Source of the DNA: Adiantum capillus-veneris
Lineage: Eukaryota > Streptophyta > Polypodiopsida > Polypodiales > Pteridaceae
Reading direction: 5' to 3'
Assembly (NCBI GenBank): GCA_014529385.2
Contig: CM043942.1
Location: 24,456,469 to 24,520,468, forward strand
Length of the DNA stretch: 64,000 bases
How positions within the stretch are numbered: position 1 is the first letter of the stretch; the number at the start of each line of letters is the position of its first letter. Under the pieces are notes generated by a model. It searched no databases. It had not been told where the DNA came from and was given only the letters and a program-made list of their open reading frames with translations. Below, piece after piece: positions 57,259 to 64,000 of this stretch. Position numbers and translations under genes: made by a program.

Positions 57259-58526
57259 TATACACTAGCGTGTGGTGATGCATACCATGTTTTGTGTTTT
57301 GCTGGATGGGCTGGGTCAGAGAAAGAATGTGCCAACCCTTCCTGTAAGCAGAGTATTCCAGAATTGGCAACGTCGATGCGTGTGCATAATGGTTGATTTT
57401 CTATTCTCCATGTCTATGGAGGTTAATAGAGTTTGTTAAGAATGTAAGAAACTTTTTTTATTACACAAGCTACAACTTCTATGGTGTAGTTGCAGGTTCC
57501 AATCATATGCCATAAGTGGCAACATTACCAGCTGAGGTGCCAAACCTAAATGTTGATCCAACTCCGGACGCCCACACTATAGGCACAGACATGCAATTTG
57601 ATGATGAGTCAACTCCAGGTGGCAAGGAAGGATCATCCTTGGCAAGTGACAAAACTCTGGCTTGCGAGGAAGGCTCGCATGTGGCAATTGACCAAACCCC
57701 AGTTGTTGAGGTGGAGCCCTCTCAAAAGACAATAGGTGAACCAAAATGAAAGGAAATTGAACCAATGGAAGATGCTGATGTTAAGATGATAGATTTTGTA
57801 GCGCAAGAGGGGGTGGAAGCAGTGCAACGCATGGTTTATGGTGATGCAGATCCACATTCCCTTGTCTTCTTTAGTGATATGGTGAAGAAGTCAAGGAAGC
57901 GGAAGAAACATGCTAATGGTAAGTTGTTTTGTCTATCTAGGACTTGGCTCCCTACAGGCATTGGATGAGTTTTATTCATGTGTCTCTTTATGGTGCAGCT
58001 AGACATTCCAAAAATACGCGAGCATTAGAGATGAACCGCTCAAAGCAGCAAAGTAACAAGGATGAGGAAGAGAATGATGGTGAGACCTCTTTTACTCATG
58101 GCTTGTTCAGGAAAAGCATCTCAGTATGTAGAGGAAGTTTGTAGGGTCAACCTCATTGATAGTTTTATCTCTATAGCTCATGTTCATGCTCATCAGCTTG
58201 TAAGTCGCTTGGGTTTTGGTTTTAGGTGGAGATGGAAAATCGATGAGCAAGGAAGTTTCGAAGTCACCGCCTCCTGTGAAGAAGTCCCCCAAAAAAAGTA
58301 CTCCCCTCCAACATCCCAGTATTATTTCCCACCCCCCAAAGCCTCGTGTTTGCAAAAAACTGTGACATTGAAGACACTTTGTGTCTGCACTCTCTTGTAA
58401 TGATAGAATCTTTGATTCTTGCTTTTTGAATAGAAATGATAATTTTATGCTGGCCTCCATTTCTCTATCTCTCAATTTATTGCAATCGTCACTCTTGTTT
58501 TGGTTAAAAAGTGCTAGGTCTACTCC

Positions 58527-59359
58527 TTGAAGTATGTAAAACCCATGTCTTTTACAGAGATATCAAAAGAAAAGGGGACTCTCAAATTGCTTGTCGAAGA
58601 AATAATAATTATCAGAGATCCACCCCCCTATATTCCAAAAACCATCACATCGCTGCCATTTGATATATCCTCACAACCAGCATTAGTGTTTGATCTTAAC
58701 AATGTCCTCTGTACTTCATGGATTGAAGATTGTGATAACCAGGATGGTCAGCCACATGATCTTGAAATTGCTGGGTTCGACCTCATCAACAAAAAGGATG
58801 ACAGGTTTGATTGAGGCTTTAAAAGTATGTATGATTTGTGCATGCCCACAGAGCGGGAATTGTTGTTCTTCACGTACCTCTTTGTTCCCAAGGATGCAAA
58901 ACAGTTCTTAGCTTGGGCCGTGGGTTGGGCAAAATTTACATCTGGAGTTCAGCAATGCTTAATAGAGTGGACAAAATAATCAAGGTAGCTTTTAGGGGGC
59001 TTTGTGACTACTTCAGCGGATGGGCTAGACAACAATTATGTGATGTAGCCACATTCAAAATGGTAGGTGGAAAACCAGTCTTTTTCAAGAATCTACAAAA
59101 TTTTCTACAACTAGTTCCACGATACAGTATGAGAAATGTGCTATTGATCGACAACAGTTTTTATAAATGCCATTATAATTTTCCTGGTTCCTACATCATT
59201 GTACTTGGCCTAGAGGATCAAAGTATTGAATTCTTGTCCAGGGATTTGCAAGAGGTTCTTGCCAAGTGGCGTGATGCTACGGATCAGTCAGCCGAAGCTT
59301 TCAACTTCAATGTGAAGCCTACATTGGAGGACAACTATGTTAAAGCTGCACTCAAGTGA
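58527..59359 (+). pseudogene. FCP1/NIF-type phosphatase domain, broken
   Basis: The exon probably starts after TTTTACAG at 58,558. QPALVFDLNNVLCTSW is the nucleophile motif of the FCP1/small CTD phosphatase (HAD) family, where DxDx is expected; the second Asp is Asn here. After a frame break near 58,810-58,840, IYIWSSAMLNRVDKII, KPVFFKNLQN and NVLLIDNSFYKC match the later motifs of the same domain. The family removes phosphates from proteins such as the RNA polymerase II tail. The missing Asp and the break make activity unlikely. It could be the last exon group of the gene ending at 58,363, or a separate gene. Confidence 0.65.
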
Positions 59360-59839
59360 GGTGGAAAGACGACCAGTTATAGAGAATACTTGACGGGGCC
59401 ACATTTGATGCCAATGAAATTTTAGCCCTACTATCTCATCCTTAGAAAGCTCACATAATTTTAGGAAGCCAAGCTTTGTAGAAAACCCTACGTTTTGTCA
59501 TTACAGCTTAACGCTCTCTTCTAACTCATGTATATGCCTACTTCCCATGAGGGATGGTTTTTTGGATAACATTTTGAATGCCTCTATACTGAGTGATTAA
59601 CATGTAACTTATCGGCAACACGAAAGTTGAATTTATAGTTATTCCATTATGTCAATTTAACATGCTTTGGACTCTAGTTTTTGTGCTTTGGACTCAATTT
59701 ATGTTGTGGGTAGTGTGTGTGTTTAGATGTGGTTGTGGATGGTGCCAGACACGTAAGTTAAGTGTTTTTGAGGCCATGTTGTGTAGTCATTAGCGGCCTC
59801 TTGTCATTACATTCATGTGTTGTAGCATTCTAGCACTAG
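59360..59839. other. No gene seen
   Basis: The 3' flank of the phosphatase-like gene. No motif or repeat was recognised. Confidence 0.5.
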
Positions 59840-60180
59840 AAAGTAACAATACAGGTACCAACCAAGGTACTTGGTGTACCTGATGTGCAGGCAGGTATTT
59901 TAAAAGGGAACTTTCAAAACACCCACAATGGTAGTTTAAACTACCCTATCTGTATATAGATACATGTGAATAATGTTAGGAGACTAACAACAACGGTACT
60001 TAAAGTAACTACTTTAGAGATATGTTCTATGCATGTTACTTTAAGTACCTAATCTGCACACTTCTACATTGTAGAACATGCACTAAAACCCTGTCATTGG
60101 TACTTTGAGACTACCTGGATACCCCCTTTAAGTACCTGAACAAGCAGTTAGATGCTTGAAACCTAAACTGTAGTAAGTTT
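59840..60180. repeat. GGTACTT-rich stretch, second
   Basis: AGGTACCAACCAAGGTACTT and similar words in both orientations, between the two convergent genes. Confidence 0.65.
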
Positions 60181-60479
60181 TAAATTACTTTGAAGTACAC
60201 ATGTTGATATAGTAAATGGGAGTTAGACAGTTTGTTGTCAACACTCTGATATCATGTGAGAAGTGGCAGTGGGAGAGAGAAACACACCACACATGGACTG
60301 TAGAAAGAGAAAAGAAAACCAGGAGGCTACATTTGTGATTAGGTGTTTTGGGAGGACTCAGGTACAACAAACAAAAAATTTCAGCAAAACAACTATTTAT
60401 TAGGCTCAAAGATACAAAGACCTACAAAACCATTGGCATGCTGTTGTACACATTTTCATAAACCTCTGGAGATAATATG

Positions 60480-62120
60480 AACTTATGTGGCTCTCGATGG
60501 ATCAAACCAAGTGCGCCAATAACACTTTTGGCTGGTCAGGAGGTATGTAATAAACATCCTTGGTACCATCGACTAGCTCATAGTAGTAGCCCTCAACCAA
60601 ATAGGAATACAAAAAAATGCAGTTGTCCCAAGAATCTCTTAGAGATCGTGCTGTTTTGTATTTCTCCTTTGAGCACCTCAAGAGGTAGAAGTCTACTCCG
60701 TCTTCGTTCGTATTCATGGCAAAGTTGTCACCTACACGTAGAGCATCACTAATGGCATCATGATGTCCACCATACATAGGCAAATCTGATCGTTCATCGT
60801 CACTTGACTGATCACTTTCTTCGTCACTGCTGTCCAAGGGTTTGATGGCGATATACTACCAGTTTTTGACATGTGTGTTGTTAAGGCATTTCCTCCAACG
60901 TTGTAACATACAAAACTGACAAAAACATGAGAGAGCTCTGTAGCAAAGTGTACACTTGTCAGTCCTAGAGTGTCCATTCACACAATGCAAAGAGCGTGAC
61001 CCTTCAGTTCACTTGCAATTCCATTTCCTCTTCCTCGTCACATCTGCCGCTTCGACGTCCCAAAAAATTCAAATCTCCTCTGACCGGGTGTTTTCATCAT
61101 GAAATTTATGTTTCAAGAAACTAACCACATCCTTGGCACACTTCATGTGCCATGCATCAGGTTTCAATTGCTCATGTGTCAGAGCCTTTTTGACAATTGC
61201 ACCGGCCCATCATGCTCTCCTTTGCCATGGCCCGATGCAAAGAAACTCCATAGCATCTCAATGCCAGTCAAAGAGTAGTACCTAGATCAATGACACATCT
61301 CAAAGGCTAGGAGAAAACAAGAAATTGGATATCATGTTCAAGAGATCAGAGAAGCTAGAATACCTTGACACGAAGAAAAATGGCATGGATGCCTTGAATT
61401 GAGTAGCACACCCATCTGACCAGACCTAGTGCCGCTTCAAGGAGTTGAATCCTTGCTCTTGTAGCCACACACTATGAAAATGCATGCAATGCTACACAAA
61501 ACAATGTGTCATGCTCTTTGTCATAAAGAATGTATATACTTCAACACCCTGCCAGCCTCGTCTAGGACATAGGTGATGTGCACCAAGATTGTGACTTGTG
61601 AAGAGTACCAATGCATTGATTGGATTTCATTTTTCTCCTTGATTGAGTAATTCTTAGCAAAGTCTATATAGATACTAACACGTCTGTAGGAAACCTTTGA
61701 ATGCAGTCTTTGAATTGCTGAGATTTCTACCTGGTAATAAAATTGTGTCTAGTTAGTTAGATGCTTTTTAAGGAAGGATGTAAAATCTGCACATCCCATT
61801 TCCTTGACCAATAGATCCTTGCACTTCTTGCCTTCTTGATGGGCTGATGCAATGTCTTCAAACACCTTTACTGAAATCTGGAATGCATTTTTAGATTCTT
61901 CTTTTGGACAGAGCACTAGCCGTTGCGATTCACATTGATCACATTCTCCCTTCAAGCAAGAGAGCTTATGAAACGTAGACTCATCTGGCTTTGAACATAA
62001 TACCATCTCAGCCAATTTGTTGATGCTATTGTGCGTGTACACAATAGCTCCACACTTTCCTAGATCCTCTTCTATGAAGCATACTTGACACTTGCAGCCA
62101 CATGTTTCACTGTGCACTCA
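60480..62120 (-). pseudogene. Transposase-like protein of unnamed family, broken
   Basis: Minus strand, from 62,117 down. First a Cys-rich part, CGCKCQVCF, then KLSCLKGECDQCESQRLVLC (61,749-62,117). Then IYIDFAKNYSIKEKNEIQSM (about 61,620-61,690), VWSDGCATQFKAS and MPFFFVSRY (about 61,370-61,430), KPDAWHMKCAKDV (about 61,130). Finally a Cys-rich segment (CTLCYRALSCFCQFC), an acidic stretch SSDEESDQSSDDE, and YYYELVDGTKDVYYIPPD (60,502-60,837). The two isolated Asp motifs, zinc-binding ends and damage by stops resemble a DDE-type transposase, but I cannot place the family. Frame changes and stops occur in every part. Confidence 0.45.
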
Positions 62121-62379
62121 TGTCTTGCTTTGTCTCATCTGGTTGAATGCATCCTTGAGGTATATCATTTTTATGTGAGCAATGCAACAACAAGTGTACC
62201 TGTCCTTCAACTTGTGAACAAATCAAGGCTTCAATCCCTCAAAACATTTGAGAGAGATCTTGATGTGTGAATATTGCATTTGGAATCTCCTATAAAATTC
62301 CACCTGTCCAATGAAAGAAAATATCATCAAAACTTTGAGTTTGTGAAGAGAAAGTTAAAGTCATTGCAACTTGAACATG
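62121..62379. other. No gene seen
   Basis: Upstream flank of the transposase-like gene, without motifs. Confidence 0.4.
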
Positions 62380-62760
62380 CTACCTAACATGGCACTTTTT
62401 AAACCTTTTGTTAGGTACTAAAGTACCTAAGCCAATGTAAATGGTACTAAAGTACTAGTTTTTGCAAAGCACCTAAGTCCTTGAAATTGATAATTTAATA
62501 AGTACCACAAAGAGTACATTTAAAGTACCTATATACCTAGAGTTTGTATTCCAAAAGTACATGCTAGTGGTTGCATGCTAGCTTCTACCTAGTCTCAAGG
62601 TACTTTGGAAGCTTCCAAGTAGCCCAAGAGAGCCTATTGGTATGTACTTTCATAGTTGTAAAGGACCTATGAGTTTACAAAGTTAGTTTTGAACTACCAT
62701 TAAATGTACATTCATTGTCCAAGAGGACCCTAAGAGAACTTATGAGTCTACATTGGTGCT
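62380..62760. repeat. GGTACTT-rich stretch, third
   Basis: Words such as AGGTACTAAAGTACC, AAAGTACCT and AAGGTACTTTGG occur about every 25-40 bases. Confidence 0.7.
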
Positions 62761-62789
62761 TTTGAGCACAACCCCTTTGACATGGTAGT

Positions 62790-64000
62790 ATTACTAGAAT
62801 CTATCTACATAGCTACAAATTTGTCTCAAGAAGAGAAAGAGATCTTCATAAAAAATTTGAAGGAGTACAGGGACGTTTTTGAATGGTCATACAAAGATCT
62901 CAAAGGGGTAGATCGTGAAATTTGTAAGCACACTATTCGTATGTGAGATGATGCCAAACCAAGTAGACAAAGACCAATACCTATAATGAGACATTTGCCA
63001 AAAAGATAAGGAGGAGATAGAGAAAATCAAGGAAGTAGAATTCATCCACAAAATTGAACACATCAACTAGGTGTCACCAGTTGTGGTGGTATTAAAGAAA
63101 AATGGGAAACTATAAACCTCAAAAAGGTAAATTCTACAATCATATGATATAACTATCCTCTTCCCATCACGGATCATGTGTTAAAATGAGTAGCTAGAAA
63201 AGAAACCTATAGCTTCTTGGATGGGTTTTCTGGTTACAATTAGTTAACCATTGATCCTAGAGATCAACACAAGATTGCTTCTACCATAGAAAATGGAGAA
63301 TATTTCCTTACAAGTTCATGCAATTCATGCTGATAAATACACCGGCAACATTCCAAAAGCTAATGAGCCATGCATTCAAAGAATACATAAGAAACTTCTT
63401 AGAAATTTACATGGATGATCTTTGTGTGCATTCATCCAACATAGAAGACCATTTTGAGCACCTCAAGTCTGTCTTTGAGAAATTCCGTTTATACAAGATT
63501 TGTTTAGATCCCAGAAGTGTGTATTCATTGTTAGACAATGCAAGATTCTCAGACAAACTATCTTAAAAAATGACACTGCAACACATATGGAAATGGTGGT
63601 AGTGGTTGTTGAAATGCTTAGACCAGCAAATGTTAAGGAAGTTCAACCATTCATGGAGCATTGTGGATACTATCAAAGATTTATCTACATGTATGTTGTC
63701 ATTGCTAAACCCATTTATAGCCTTATCATTCAGTTTATATCAATTGATGAGTGTGAAGAGTCATTTCAAAAGCTTAAACAAGCTTTGTCTTCAGTACCAA
63801 ATTTGAAACCTCTAGATTGGAATAGAAATTTCCATGTGCATGTCAATGCCTCAAACTTCACTATTGGTAGCATATTGCCACAACCAATAGAGAAAACCAT
63901 GGATTTTCCCATCTCATATGCTAGCAGGCAGTTAAACACAACTAAAGAGAATTACCACAATAGAAAGGGAACAACTTGGCATGGTCTATGTGGGCATACA
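62790..64000 (+). pseudogene. Ty3/gypsy reverse transcriptase, decayed, cut by window end
   Basis: In order on the plus strand with stops between them: LSQEEKEIFIKNLKEYRDVF and EWSYKDLKGVD (62,820-62,915), a remnant of the connector to the fingers, SFLDGFSGYN (about 63,210), then the open part 63,318-63,566 with MLINTPATFQKLMSHAFKEY and EIYMDDLCVHSSN. YMDD is the catalytic motif. After 63,600 text like the RNase H connection follows (LKPLDWNRNFHVHVNASN-like). It is a different lineage from the chromovirus at 25-31 kb. Confidence 0.75.

Larger units (their letters stand above)
55045..58363 (+). pseudogene. Spliced gene with PHD/RING-like cysteine segment, family unknown, damaged
   Basis: Pieces in order: 55,160-55,360 (FTRHELDEEYGLSLEGKLYQ), a frame change, 55,372-55,674 (EYVEECRLLFHKVYQAMPT and CHAKSNGSAEVAWAIFGEQV), 55,847-56,065 (coiled-coil-like), 57,044-57,250 (LGACATCGLGFVASKVV), then in another frame ACGDAYHVLCFAGWAGSEKE and CANPSCK. 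Introns with GT-AG ends are 56,066-57,043, 57,919-57,998 and 58,080-58,225. The last two join open frames exactly (HAN to ARHSK; END to GGDGK). The end is Lys/Pro-rich and basic (VKKSPKKS), a possible nuclear signal. The Cys/His spacing suggests zinc binding. One TGA near 57,747 and two frame breaks damage it. I do not recognise the family. Confidence 0.5.

Overview
The window looks like intergenic DNA from a large, repeat-rich land-plant nuclear genome. The evidence is a chromodomain Ty3/gypsy element, a CACTA/TNP2 transposon with DUF4216/DUF4218-type regions, Helitron-type termini ending in CTAG, L1-type LINEs, an initiator-Met tRNA primer-binding site and very many (CT)n/(AG)n tracts. A fern or another non-angiosperm fits my impression of the families, but the sequence does not prove it. 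There is no rRNA, no intact tRNA gene, no CRISPR array and no clearly intact host gene. Almost everything is a mobile element, nested or decayed.

Layout, left part. 1-3316 is a non-autonomous LTR element cut by the left edge (PBS 197-208, polypurine tract, 3' LTR 2178-3316). 3331-7500 holds LINE debris on the minus strand, including a 5'-truncated copy with a 15-bp target duplication (6057-6071 and 6847-6861). About 8.2-18.56 kb is a CACTA-like element on the minus strand: TNP2 remnants lie between two related Transposase_24-type reading frames, with CGTCGCTA arrays near both sides. Nested in it are a 764-bp TIR element with an 8-bp target duplication, a 333-bp foldback and a tRNA-like SINE array. 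18.6-23.05 kb is a nearly full-length LINE on the minus strand whose ORF1 and ORF2 are separated by one in-frame UAG.

Middle part, 23-47.8 kb. This is a mosaic of Helitron-type blocks, here called X (5' start TCTATATAATAAAAGGG), W (3' hairpin plus CTAG) and Y (a zinc-knuckle gag-like fragment carrying a solo LTR). Order: X1(-) 24.4-32.067, W1(-) 32.068-34.734, X2(+) 34.735-36.92, Y 36.925-38.855, W2(-) 38.856-40.047, X3(+) 40.048-44.101, a second Helitron-type block (-) to 44.517, W3(+) to 45.802, Y inverted to 47.786. The blocks 36,925-40,047 and 44,518-47,786 form a long inverted duplication. A 5.85-kb chromovirus (25,478-31,332) sits in X1 with a perfect 5-bp target duplication; the empty site survives in X2 and X3. 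Its LTRs carry perfect heat-shock-element arrays. A 412-bp perfect-type hairpin sits in X2.

Right part. 48.4-48.75 and 62.8-64.0 kb are broken Ty3/gypsy reverse transcriptase fragments. 50.29-54.3 kb is a decayed L1-type LINE carrying a TTAA-flanked TIR element. 55.0-59.4 kb (+) holds a spliced, damaged gene with a PHD/RING-like cysteine segment and a downstream FCP1/NIF phosphatase-like domain. 60.5-62.1 kb (-) holds a broken transposase-like gene of a family I cannot name. These right-hand genes are linked by three stretches dense in the word GGTACTT, so they may all belong to one large, undescribed DNA element.
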